A stretch of 64,000 nucleotides of DNA from Blautia glucerasea (GTDB lineage Bacteria > Bacillota > Clostridia > Lachnospirales > Lachnospiraceae), in NCBI RefSeq assembly GCF_020537505.1, contig NZ_JAJBMO010000002.1, positions 1-64,000 of the forward strand, in the 5' to 3' direction. Positions 1-7,673 of this stretch are shown here, one piece after another. The notes beneath the pieces are model-generated. The model was not told the origin of the DNA. It made no database searches and saw only the letters and a program-made list of their open reading frames with translations. Position numbers and translations under genes: made by a program. Position 1 is the first letter of the stretch; each line of letters opens with the position of its first letter.

Positions 1-20
1 ATAACGAGTAAACCGACGAT

Positions 21-49
21 CAAGACAGGCGGAAAACCGCCTGCTCTTG
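21..49. terminator. GC-rich hairpin at window start
   Basis: Arms CAAGACAGGCGG and CCGCCTGCTCTTG pair around an AAAA loop with one bulged base. There is no T-run on either side, so it may be a terminator of a gene outside the window or simply a structured spacer. Confidence 0.4.
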
Positions 50-71
50 ACATGCCATTCAACAACTGTTA

Positions 72-119
72 TATATAAAACAAGGGTGAAAAGCTCAAAC
101 TGTAAGCTCACCACCCTTG
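72..119 (-). terminator. Rho-independent terminator of the DUF6061 gene
   Basis: On the minus strand CAAGGGTG (119-112) pairs with CACCCTTG (88-81), and TTTTATATA follows (80-72). It lies about 50 bp past the stop codon of the small minus-strand gene and is the natural end of that transcript. Confidence 0.6.
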
Positions 120-170
120 CATATCATAGAAGAATCTTATTTACAGACTTTTTCTCACAGTCTCGAAATA

Positions 171-407
171 TTAAAGTTCAAGTGAATCTTCCGCATCTAC
201 CCACATCTGCAAATTTCCATCAAGATATAACCTTGCATATTCTAATGGCTCATCAATTGCAAGAGATGTCAAAGCACATTCTGATCCAGGTGTAGTCTTT
301 AAATTCTTTTCAGCTTCCCAGCAGTCAATGCGAAGCATATAGCCGGCACTGGTATAAACATCAATACTGTTGCACTGTGGATTGTATTCTGCAAATATTG
401 TTCTCAT
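171..407 (-). CDS. DUF6061-like small protein
   Basis: This 78-residue protein has no signal peptide or membrane segment. It resembles the short DUF6061 proteins that are common in Lachnospiraceae, typically about 75-85 residues with a central hydrophobic strand and an acidic C-terminus (here ending EDSLEL). Function is unknown for the family. The ATG is preceded by AAGGAG about 9 bp upstream, which supports the start. It has its own hairpin terminator and diverges from the metal operon. Such genes often sit on mobile or accessory islands, which fits the neighbourhood. The family assignment is from memory of sequence style and not a database search. Confidence 0.6.
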   Translation of the reverse strand: MRTIFAEYNPQCNSIDVYTSAGYMLRIDCWEAEKNLKTTPGSECALTSLAIDEPLEYARLYLDGNLQMWVDAEDSLEL

Positions 408-814
408 CGTATCCCATCTCCTTATTATTCAATCAACCATTAATTGTAAAAATTAAGAAGCATTTCAATCAGTTCACCATGTCAGTTTTATTTTGTGTTA
501 TACTGTTTTATAGATTTTTCTTGCCCTTGTATTTTCCCTTATCAGAGTTCGTAAACTTATACGGGAAGATATAACACAAGGGAAACAATAAGGGAAAGCT
601 CACCTGCGATAAATCCAGTGTTTTCAAGGATTTACAGTGAATTTAATAACAAAATATAACAGTTATTAAATCTCTTAAAACAGGTGAAATCTCAATCGGA
701 ATTTACAGGAAGTGTGACAAGAAAGCCAAAACGGTATACTGGGAAAAAAAGATTAAGAAAAGAATAAAGAGCTGGTTTTAATTGTAAAATTTATGGGGAA
801 CTAACATCAGCTTA
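408..814. other. Gene-free spacer rich in short inverted repeats
   Basis: No convincing gene is seen. The stretch holds several small dyads: AAATCC/GGATTT around 611-633, TAATAAC/GTTATTA near 644-668, and CCCTTGT/ACAAGGG plus TTTCCCTTAT/ATAAGGGAAA between about 523 and 596. Such clustered short repeats resemble old recombination or integrase-arm regions, but nothing proves this. Confidence 0.35.
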
Positions 815-842
815 TTGACATTAATTTAAAAATAAGTATAAT
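815..842 (+). promoter_or_regulatory. SigmaA promoter of the metal operon
   Basis: TTGACA (815-820) and TATAAT (837-842) are perfect consensus boxes with a 16-bp spacer. The predicted start of transcription falls inside the adjacent dyad operator, so a bound repressor would block RNA polymerase. Confidence 0.85.
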
Positions 843-870
843 AATAGTTGAGTAATTGTTCAACTATTAT
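841..870. promoter_or_regulatory. ArsR/CadC-type operator O1
   Basis: A perfect 11-bp inverted repeat, ATAATAGTTGA (841-851) and TCAACTATTAT (860-870), is separated by 8 bp. The TTGA-N8-TCAA core matches the dyads bound by CzrA/CadC/SmtB family repressors. It overlaps the -10 box and the transcription start, as expected for autoregulation by the gene that begins at 885. Confidence 0.8.
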
Positions 871-884
871 TTGGAGGTGAATAT

Positions 885-1244
885 ATGTCAAAAACGTCTT
901 ATATTTGTAATTGCGATGTAATTCATGAGGATATTGTGAATGATGTGAAATCCAAGATGCAGCCAAAAGATGATTATATCCAGTTGGCTTCTTTGTTTAA
1001 GCTATTTGGAGATGGAACTAGAGTACAAATCTTACACGCTCTAGAACAGAGTGAGATGTGTGTATGTGATCTTGCAGTGCTACTGGGGGTAACAAAATCT
1101 GCAATTTCGCATCAGTTAAAGGCATTACGCCTAGCGAATCTGGTAAAATTCCGTAAAGAAGCACAGATAGTTTACTACTCGCTGGCAGATGATCATGTGA
1201 AAGAGATTATTGACAAGGGATTTGAGCATCTTTGGCAGAAATAA
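885..1244 (+). CDS. ArsR/SmtB-family metal-sensing repressor (CadC-like)
   Basis: This is a 119-residue winged-helix repressor. It has an N-terminal Cys pair (CNCDVIH, residues 8-14) like the metal-binding arm of CadC, the ArsR-typical ELCVCDL-like motif as EMCVCDL (about residues 57-63), and a recognition helix TKSAISHQLKALR. In this family metal binding releases the repressor from DNA. The Cys-rich arm and helix suggest a soft or thiophilic metal such as Cd, Pb or Zn, but specificity cannot be read with certainty. GGAGGTGA precedes the ATG. It is first in a six-gene operon and probably controls the whole unit through O1 and the weaker O2. Confidence 0.9.
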   Translation: MSKTSYICNCDVIHEDIVNDVKSKMQPKDDYIQLASLFKLFGDGTRVQILHALEQSEMCVCDLAVLLGVTKSAISHQLKALRLANLVKFRKEAQIVYYSLADDHVKEIIDKGFEHLWQK

Positions 1245-1256
1245 TATTTTTTAATA

Positions 1257-1283
1257 TTATAGTTGAGTAATTGAACAATTAAA
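1257..1283. promoter_or_regulatory. Imperfect second operator O2
   Basis: Between the repressor and the ATPase, AGTTGAGTAATTG exactly repeats 13 bp of O1 (846-858), but the right arm is degenerate (AACAATTAA). It may be a second, weaker repressor site or a remnant of a duplicated operator. No separate -35/-10 pair is obvious. Confidence 0.45.
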
Positions 1284-1303
1284 CAAATTATAAGGAGATT
1301 ATC

Positions 1304-3889
1304 ATGAAACGCATATTTCTATTAAAAGGGTTGGACTGTCCAAATTGTTCCGCAAAAATTGAAAAAGAAGTCGGAGAGTTGGATGGAGTGCAATCCTCAG
1401 TGGTAAATCTGATGAAGCAGACGCTTACAATCAATGTTACTCAGACAGCCGCAGATACGATAGCCAGTCAGATTGAAACGATTGTTCATAGTCATGAGCC
1501 CGATGTGGAAGTTCAGGAAGAAACCGTTATGAATGTTACAAAGAGTTATTCGTTAAAAGGATTGGATTGTCCGAATTGTTCTGCAAAAATTGAAAAAGAA
1601 GTCGGAGAATTGGATGGAGTACAATCCTCAGTTGTAAATTTGATGAAGCAGACGCTGACAATCAATGTTGCTCCAGCTGCCGCAAATACAATAGCCAGTC
1701 AGATTGAAACGATTGTCCACAGCCATGAGCCGGGTGTGGAGGTTCAGGAAGAAACAATTATCCCCGTTACAAAGAGTTATTTGTTAAAAGGGTTGGACTG
1801 TCCGAACTGCTCCGCAAAAATTGAAAAAGAAGTCGGAGAATTGGATGGAGTACAATCCTCAGTTGTAAATTTGATGAAGCAGACGCTGACAATCAATGTT
1901 GCTCCAGTTGCCGCAAATACAATAGCCAGTCAGATTGAAACGATTGTCCACAGCCATGAGCCAGATGTAGAAGTTTCCGAAATTGCACAGGAATACTATA
2001 TACCTGCAAAAAAACAGGATACCAATACATCCTATAATAATGAGGACAAGAAGTTGACGATTCGTTTAGCGATTGGCGCAGCAATCTATGGTATTGGTAT
2101 GGCATTGACAGTTTTTGCGAAAGTGCCACTGCCTGTCGAGTTAGTTTTTCTTATTGTCTCCTATATTATTCTTGGCGGGGATGTTGTATGGCAAGCTGTG
2201 AGGAATATTTCAAAGGGACGTGTGTTTGATGAACATTTCCTGATGAGCGTTTCTACGATTGGTGCTTTTGTCATTGGTGAATATCCGGAAGCAGTTGCTG
2301 TTATGCTGTTCTATCAAGTTGGTGAATTTTTCCAATCATTGGCTGTTGAGCATTCCAGAAAATCTATATCAGATTTAATGGATATACGTCCGGATTGTGC
2401 TACAGTCAGAAGGAACGGAGAATTGATTACCATATCTCCTGAAAGTGTTGCCATTGGTGAAATTATTATTGTAAAGCCTGGTGAAAAAATCCCATTAGAC
2501 GGTGTGGTATTGGATGGAGATTCTATGCTGGATACGAGGGCTTTAACTGGAGAATCGGTTCCGAGAAGCGTTCATAAAGGAGACGAAGCACTTTCCGGTT
2601 GTATGAATCAGACGGGTGTTTTAACGATTAAGACAACGAAAGCATTTGGTGAATCTACTGCTTCAAAGATTATTGATCTTGTGGAGAATGCGTCCAGTAG
2701 AAAAGCACCAACAGAAAATTTCATTACTACATTTGCACGTTATTACACTCCTATTGTTGTAATCTTAGCAGCTATTCTGGCAATTCTGCCACCGATCCTT
2801 CTTGGTGGAGGTTGGACAGAGTGGATTCGCAGAGGATTTGTTTTCCTTGTGGTATCTTGCCCATGTGCATTGGTCATTTCAATCCCGCTGACTTTCTTCG
2901 GAGGTATTGGTGCGGCATCTAAACGAGGTGTTCTTGTAAAAGGAAGTAATTATTTAGAGGCGCTTAATAATGTCAGCATTATTGTGTTCGATAAAACTGG
3001 AACACTTACAAAGGGTGTTTTCAATGTGACTGATATTCTGCCTGCAAATGGATTTTCAAAAGAACAGGTTCTGGAGTATGCGGTCCAGGCAGAGAGCTTT
3101 TCTAACCATCCTATTGCAAAATCCATTCTCTCTGCTTATGGAAAAGAAATTGACCAATCAGTTATCTCTGATTACAAGGAAATTTCCGGATATGGAATCA
3201 GTGCCATGGCAGGAAAGAAGAAAGTTTATGCCGGCAATACGAAACTTATGGATTCAGAGCATGTGGAGTACACAGCCTGTGAAAAAGTTGGTACAAAGGT
3301 TTATGTAGCAGTAGATGGTCAATATGCCGGATGCATTCTGATAACAGATGAAGTAAAGCCGGACAGCAAAAAAGCAATTTCTGATTTGAAACATATCGGT
3401 GTGGAAAAAACAGTCATGCTTACTGGTGATGATGAAAAAATCGGAAAGGCTGTTGCGGAAGAATTGCAGTTGGATGAATATTATGCACAACTGTTTCCCG
3501 ATCAAAAAGTGGAAAAGGTTGAGCTTTTAGACAGTAAAAAGAGACAGGGAAGCAAATTAGCTTTTGTTGGTGATGGTATCAATGACGCTCCTGTCCTTGC
3601 TCGTGCGGATGTTGGTATCGCAATGGGTGGTCTTGGTTCAGATGCGGCCATTGAAGCTGCGGATGTGGTTCTGATGACAGATGAACCATCTAAGCTGGTG
3701 GATGCGATTGATGTGGCAAAAGCGACAAAGCAAATTGTCATGCAGAATATAGTGATTGCCCTTGGAATTAAGAGTGTGTTCCTGATCCTTGGTGCTCTGG
3801 GTATAGCTGGAATGTGGGAAGCTGTATTTGGTGATGTAGGCGTTACCATAATTGCCGTCTTGAACGCAATGAGGATTTTGAAAAAATAA
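1304..3889 (+). CDS. cadA: P1B-type heavy-metal efflux ATPase with three N-terminal HMA domains
   Basis: An 861-residue P-type ATPase predicted to export Cd, Zn or Pb from the cytoplasm across the membrane. Three HMA domains each carry LDCPNCSAKIE (Cys pairs near residues 12/15, 89/92 and 166/169). They are followed by membrane segments, the TGES actuator loop (ALTGESVP), the CPC metal-transport motif (519-521), the phosphorylated DKTGT (Asp563), the SNHP nucleotide motif (His602) and GDGINDAP. CPC with a C-terminal ZntA/CadA-like end fits divalent metals better than Cu. Three HMA domains is more than the one or two usual for CadA. AAGGAG precedes the ATG, and the next gene starts 16 bp after the stop. 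Confidence 0.92.
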   Translation: MKRIFLLKGLDCPNCSAKIEKEVGELDGVQSSVVNLMKQTLTINVTQTAADTIASQIETIVHSHEPDVEVQEETVMNVTKSYSLKGLDCPNCSAKIEKEVGELDGVQSSVVNLMKQTLTINVAPAAANTIASQIETIVHSHEPGVEVQEETIIPVTKSYLLKGLDCPNCSAKIEKEVGELDGVQSSVVNLMKQTLTINVAPVAANTIASQIETIVHSHEPDVEVSEIAQEYYIPAKKQDTNTSYNNEDKKLTIRLAIGAAIYGIGMALTVFAKVPLPVELVFLIVSYIILGGDVVWQAVRNISKGRVFDEHFLMSVSTIGAFVIGEYPEAVAVMLFYQVGEFFQSLAVEHSRKSISDLMDIRPDCATVRRNGELITISPESVAIGEIIIVKPGEKIPLDGVVLDGDSMLDTRALTGESVPRSVHKGDEALSGCMNQTGVLTIKTTKAFGESTASKIIDLVENASSRKAPTENFITTFARYYTPIVVILAAILAILPPILLGGGWTEWIRRGFVFLVVSCPCALVISIPLTFFGGIGAASKRGVLVKGSNYLEALNNVSIIVFDKTGTLTKGVFNVTDILPANGFSKEQVLEYAVQAESFSNHPIAKSILSAYGKEIDQSVISDYKEISGYGISAMAGKKKVYAGNTKLMDSEHVEYTACEKVGTKVYVAVDGQYAGCILITDEVKPDSKKAISDLKHIGVEKTVMLTGDDEKIGKAVAEELQLDEYYAQLFPDQKVEKVELLDSKKRQGSKLAFVGDGINDAPVLARADVGIAMGGLGSDAAIEAADVVLMTDEPSKLVDAIDVAKATKQIVMQNIVIALGIKSVFLILGALGIAGMWEAVFGDVGVTIIAVLNAMRILKK
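1322..2014 (+). repeat. Three tandem 231-bp repeats encoding HMA domains
   Basis: The unit beginning TTAAAAGG starts at 1322, 1553 and 1784, an exact 231-bp (77-codon) period. Copies 2 and 3 are almost identical over long stretches, including synonymous sites, which points to recent duplication or gene conversion. The third copy diverges at its end, where it joins the linker to the ATPase core. Confidence 0.95.
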
Positions 3890-3905
3890 GAAACGAGGTG
3901 GCAAT

Positions 3906-4424
3906 GTGAAACGGAAATTGATTCTGTTAGCAGTTACAATTGTTTTTCTTGCAGGTTTCGGTGCACTTTTGCACTCACCGCCCTCTATGATTGATGCAAT
4001 CACAGGAGCAACACCGAAGTCAAAAAAGGCGGCTCAAGCCTCCGCACAGTTGGAAGGCTCTTATGTTCTCGGTATTAATATGATGTCAGATGGTCTCGAC
4101 AACGAGAACACCCGGAATAAATTAAAAGAATTGGCACTGGACGATTCAGAAACAAATGAAACAGATCTCATGAAAACGGACATTAGTTTTCGGTTATATG
4201 TATCTGAGACGGATTATCCGCTTGTCAGTTATGCTAAGAAACTCTGTGACAGGTTGAAACAGGCCGGTTTTTCCGTAGATCTGAAAGAGTACAGTAACAC
4301 AATGATGCTATCAAGAGTGGTAAGTGGAAAGTATGATGTATTCCTGGCATCGGATGATTTTATTGACGTTACAACGCTAACACAGATGGACTATATGATC
4401 ATGGACAGCGAAGAAATGAGGTGA
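3906..4424 (+). CDS. Membrane-anchored protein with a flavinylation motif (DAITGAT) and a solute-binding-like C-terminus
   Basis: A 172-residue protein with one N-terminal hydrophobic helix (about residues 4-22, no lipobox Cys) and then D30-A-I-T-G-A-T36. This matches the Dxx(s/t)gAT signature in which the last Thr receives covalent FMN from ApbE-type flavinyltransferases. Residues from about 95 onward (TDYPLVSYAKKL, GKYDVFLAS) look like a lobe of family-5 solute-binding proteins. Topology predicts that everything after the helix is extracytoplasmic. GTG start, with GAGGTGG just upstream. It lies 16 bp after the ATPase and 10 bp before a cytochrome b-like gene, so it may pass electrons between that subunit and an outside partner. 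The function is inferred. Confidence 0.6.
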   Translation: MKRKLILLAVTIVFLAGFGALLHSPPSMIDAITGATPKSKKAAQASAQLEGSYVLGINMMSDGLDNENTRNKLKELALDDSETNETDLMKTDISFRLYVSETDYPLVSYAKKLCDRLKQAGFSVDLKEYSNTMMLSRVVSGKYDVFLASDDFIDVTTLTQMDYMIMDSEEMR

Positions 4425-4434
4425 GCGGGAATTT

Positions 4435-4974
4435 ATGAGAAAATGGAATACGATTTTGTCTGTTTTAATGCTTCTCATTTTTATGATTCATGGAATCATG
4501 GGCAGCTTTATGCTGAACGGAGTTGGAAGTAGTGCAGGGAAACTTCTTGCATGGATTGGTGTTGGTATTCTTGTTGTGCATACGGTGATTGGTGTCATCC
4601 TGACAGTTCAGAGTTTACAGACAGCGAAGCAATCAGGAAAAATGTATCTGAAACAAAACGTCATATTTTGGGCGAGACGAGCCAGTGGGATGGCAATACT
4701 GATTCTGCTGTTATTCCATATTGGCTTGTTTGGAAAGGTGCAGAATGGGACATATATTTTGTTCCCTTTTACAACTGTAAAGATGGTAACTCAGCTTTTG
4801 TTCGTAGCGGCAATCTTTGTCCATATTTTTATCAATATCCGCCCATTGCTCGTATCACTGGGAATCATCAGTTATAAAGAACGAAGGAGTGATATTTATT
4901 TGATCCTTTCGGTGCTTCTTCTTTTTATAGCGGGAGCGGTTATTTTATATTATATTGGGTGGCAATATCTATGA
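4435..4974 (+). CDS. Cytochrome b-like membrane subunit of a fumarate reductase/succinate dehydrogenase-type complex
   Basis: A 179-residue protein with about five hydrophobic helices. Four histidines lie within helices (H19, H49, H95, H130), and an ARRASG segment precedes the third, like the HRxSG of SdhC/FrdC cytochromes. Four helical histidines would suit two b-type hemes. As the membrane anchor it would exchange electrons with quinone and dock the flavoprotein and iron-sulfur subunits encoded just downstream. Its stop overlaps the next start by 4 bp (ATGA). The subunit is small and divergent, so family membership rests on topology, histidines and context. Confidence 0.7.
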   Translation: MRKWNTILSVLMLLIFMIHGIMGSFMLNGVGSSAGKLLAWIGVGILVVHTVIGVILTVQSLQTAKQSGKMYLKQNVIFWARRASGMAILILLLFHIGLFGKVQNGTYILFPFTTVKMVTQLLFVAAIFVHIFINIRPLLVSLGIISYKERRSDIYLILSVLLLFIAGAVILYYIGWQYL

Positions 4975-6515
4975 GTAAGACAATTATTATTATAGGTGCT
5001 GGACTGGCAGGACTTTCAGCGGCTTTGCAGGCAGCGGAAAATGGATGCAATGTAAAACTGGTTTCCTCCCTTCCGTCAGAGCGGGCACAGTCTGTTATGG
5101 CGGAGGGCGGTATCAACGCAGCTTTGAATACAAAAGATGAAAACGACAGTCCCGAAGAACATTTTACAGATACAATAAAGGCAGCATGTGGTCTGGCAGA
5201 TCCAAATGCAGTTTGGGGAATGACACAGGCAGCACCGGAGCTGGTGCACTGGCTGCTAAAACTTGGAGTTAAATTTAACATGAGTGGCTATGATGATGTG
5301 GATCTGCGGAATTTTGGCGGGCAGAAAAAGAAACGGACTGCTTTTGCACAGAGCGATACCGGGAAGCAGATTATGACAGCTATGATAGACGCTGTTCGCA
5401 GGAAAGAAGCATCTGGTATGGTAGAACGGTTCAGCCATCATTCTTTCCTAACACTTCATCTGTGTGGCAATATTTGTTGTGGCTGCGTAATCAGGGATGA
5501 ATACAGTCAGGAAATTGTGGAATTACCGGGGAATGCGGTCATTGTTGCCTCCGGTGGTATGCACGGATTGTTTGGGAATACAACAGGTTCGCTGTCCAAT
5601 ACGGGAGAAGTAACCGCAGAATTGTTCCGGCTTGGTGTTCCTCTGGCAAATGGTGAAATGATCCAGTATCATCCGACTACTGTGGAATGCGGCGGGAAAC
5701 GTATGCTTATCAGCGAGGCAGCTAGAGGGGAAGGCGGCAGGCTGTTTGCTCTCAGAAACAATCAGCCGTGGTATTTCATGGAGGAAAAATACCCGGAGCT
5801 TGGAAATCTGATGCCCCGTGATATTACCGCCAGAGAAATATGGAAGGTCAGCCATGAATCCGAGGTATTTCTTGATATGACGGAAATATCGAAGGAGGTC
5901 ATTTCAAATAAGCTGTCTGGCTTAGCAGATGACTGCATGACATATCTGCATAAGGATATCCGGAAGGAACCGGTGCCTGTTTTGCCAGGAATCCACTACT
6001 TCATGGGTGGTATTCTTGTGGATGAACAGCACAGAACGTCGATTCAGAATCTTTATGCTGCCGGGGAATGCTGTGCCCAATATCATGGTGCAAACCGTCT
6101 GGGTGGTAATTCCCTGTTGGGCGCATTGTACGGAGGACGTGTTGCGGCAAAGTCAGCCTGCGAACAAGCTGACGGCGTAGTTTTATCTTGTGCGGCGCAG
6201 ATAGATATTCCACCAGTGCAGGAAATTGTGGGAACAAAACAATTAAATCAGGCTATGCAGGATTCTCTTGGGGTTGTTAGAAATGGAAATTCCCTGTTAA
6301 AAGGGATTCGGAAAGTGCAGGAACTAAAAGGAACTCTGCCGTTGCTTGGTCTTGCAGTTCTCCAAAGCGCCTTTGCCCGAAAAGAAAGCCGGGGAGCGCA
6401 CTGGCGGGAGGATTATCCTGAATGCAACAACAGGGATTTTCTCAAAACGACGGTGGCACGATTTGACGGAAAGCAGATACAAATTTCCTTTATGTCTGTT
6501 CCAGAGAGGCGGTGA
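4971..6515 (+). CDS. FAD flavoprotein subunit, fumarate reductase / L-aspartate oxidase family
   Basis: About 514 residues. The N-terminus has the dinucleotide fold IIIIGAGLAGLSAAL, followed by AEGGINAAL. The substrate loop (HPTTVE, then SEAARGEGGRLF), RDITAREIW, and the C-terminal FAD contacts (HYFMGGI, AAGECC, NRLGGNSLLGALYGGR) are all present. Where FrdA usually has SHT, with a covalent FAD-histidine, this protein has SVM, so FAD should be non-covalent, as in NadB and soluble fumarate reductases. A GTG at 4959 is possible, but the ATG at 4971 fits the ATGA overlap. No nadA/nadC lies nearby; the FrdB-like and cytochrome neighbours favour a fumarate-reductase-like membrane complex. The true substrate could be another C4 acid or enoate. 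Confidence 0.8.
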   Translation: MSKTIIIIGAGLAGLSAALQAAENGCNVKLVSSLPSERAQSVMAEGGINAALNTKDENDSPEEHFTDTIKAACGLADPNAVWGMTQAAPELVHWLLKLGVKFNMSGYDDVDLRNFGGQKKKRTAFAQSDTGKQIMTAMIDAVRRKEASGMVERFSHHSFLTLHLCGNICCGCVIRDEYSQEIVELPGNAVIVASGGMHGLFGNTTGSLSNTGEVTAELFRLGVPLANGEMIQYHPTTVECGGKRMLISEAARGEGGRLFALRNNQPWYFMEEKYPELGNLMPRDITAREIWKVSHESEVFLDMTEISKEVISNKLSGLADDCMTYLHKDIRKEPVPVLPGIHYFMGGILVDEQHRTSIQNLYAAGECCAQYHGANRLGGNSLLGALYGGRVAAKSACEQADGVVLSCAAQIDIPPVQEIVGTKQLNQAMQDSLGVVRNGNSLLKGIRKVQELKGTLPLLGLAVLQSAFARKESRGAHWREDYPECNNRDFLKTTVARFDGKQIQISFMSVPERR

Positions 6516-7225
6516 TTAACTTGGTATATAAAGTACGGATTCGGCGACAAGAGAATCAGAAATCAGACAGCTATTGGCAGGAATTTGAGTTTGGCGGAAG
6601 TGAAAATAGTTCTATTGCCGCTGTCTTAAACGAATTGAATAGTCGTAGCCCACTGACAGATGCATGTGGGAATACGGCTGCTCCTATTGGATGGGAATGC
6701 GGTTGTATGGTACGTAAATGCGGAGCGTGTGCCATGCTGATCAACGGACTTCCCCGGCTGGCCTGCTCTACATTTTTGAATATGCTAAAGAGCAGTACCG
6801 TTACACTGGAACCACTCAGTAAGTTTCCTCTTGTCAGGGATCTGATTGTTGACCGGTCATTCCTGTTTGAGAACTTGAAGAAACTAAACCTTTGGTTGGA
6901 AAGCGAAGCCTATATGATTGAATTTACACACGAACCGAGGTATCAGTCGGCTCGCTGCCTGATGTGCGGGTGCTGCCTTGAGGTTTGTCCAAACTTTTCT
7001 TCAAAGGGTACTTTTGCTGGAGCGGTTGCAGCGGTCAACGCTTTTCGGATTCTGAATGAAGAACAGGAAATAAGCCATCGGAATGAGGTTTCAACTCAAT
7101 ATAAGGAAAATTATTTTGAGGGATGCGGGAAATCATTAGCTTGCCATAACATTTGCCCGATTGGTCTGCCTGTCGAAGAATTGATCGTGAGGTCAAATTC
7201 GGTAGCTATTTGGGGAAGACAGTGA
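6512..7225 (+). CDS. Iron-sulfur subunit, FrdB/SdhB-like
   Basis: A 237-residue protein. The N-terminal ferredoxin-like part holds CGCMVRKCGAC with a further Cys about 12 residues on, a 2Fe-2S site. The C-terminal part holds CLMCGCCLEVCP and a CHNICPIG motif, which bind the 4Fe-4S/3Fe-4S clusters of FrdB. It would wire the flavoprotein to the cytochrome b subunit. The GTG start overlaps the flavoprotein stop by 4 bp (GTGA), so translation is coupled. It is the last complete gene of the operon; a terminator follows about 190 bp downstream. Confidence 0.85.
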   Translation: MINLVYKVRIRRQENQKSDSYWQEFEFGGSENSSIAAVLNELNSRSPLTDACGNTAAPIGWECGCMVRKCGACAMLINGLPRLACSTFLNMLKSSTVTLEPLSKFPLVRDLIVDRSFLFENLKKLNLWLESEAYMIEFTHEPRYQSARCLMCGCCLEVCPNFSSKGTFAGAVAAVNAFRILNEEQEISHRNEVSTQYKENYFEGCGKSLACHNICPIGLPVEELIVRSNSVAIWGRQ

Positions 7226-7311
7226 GTATCAAAACGCTGATTAAAAAAAACATGATTAACCTACATCTATGGTTTTACCAAAAATAGAGACATATCCTTT
7301 GTTTCGGTGTG

Positions 7312-7423
7312 GTAGCGGTTTTATTATGGACTGGATTCCGTCAAGGATGAATTTGATGCTTCCCTGAGAGAGTATATCCAGTCGGAAGAACATGTCTCAG
7401 CAAAGCAGCAGAAGAGATATTGA
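7312..7423 (+). pseudogene. C-terminal gene remnant (about 35 codons)
   Basis: An open frame without a start codon reads FYYGLDSVKDEFDASL and continues to a KQQKRY end at 7423, where its stop lies inside a terminator hairpin. This is the layout of a real gene end whose 5' part has been lost. The parent family was not recognised. It suggests that the metal operon was inserted upstream of, or recombined into, an older gene. Confidence 0.4.
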
Positions 7424-7450
7424 TCAAATTATGTCAATGTCTCTTTTTTT
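7413..7450 (+). terminator. Rho-independent terminator
   Basis: AGAGATATTGA (7413-7423) pairs with TCAATGTCTCT (7434-7444) with one mismatch, followed by seven T. It would end the metal/fumarate-reductase transcript. The rest of the gap (7451-7673) shows no convincing gene. Confidence 0.8.
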
Positions 7451-7673
7451 ATGGAAGAAACAGGCTGATCAGAAATATGCAAAAGAGTAGCCTATTTTAA
7501 TTATTTAACGAAAGGCGAACAGGGGTGTTCACAAGGGTGTGCACCGTTAAATTGTATCAATTTCGTAGTCGCAACGAATCCATGTCGGTGCGGATATTTT
7601 CCGGTGATCTGAAATTGCAGGAACGTTGCAAGCAATATCTTTCTATTAATTTGTTTATTGCTATAGGATTTTT

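Noticed and set aside
408..814. Short inverted repeats as a CRISPR or riboswitch
   Set aside because: The repeats differ in sequence and spacing and match no known leader structure.
4971..6515. Straightforward naming as L-aspartate oxidase (nadB)
   Set aside because: There is no nadA or nadC here, and the FrdB-like and cytochrome b-like partners overlap it; the name was left open.
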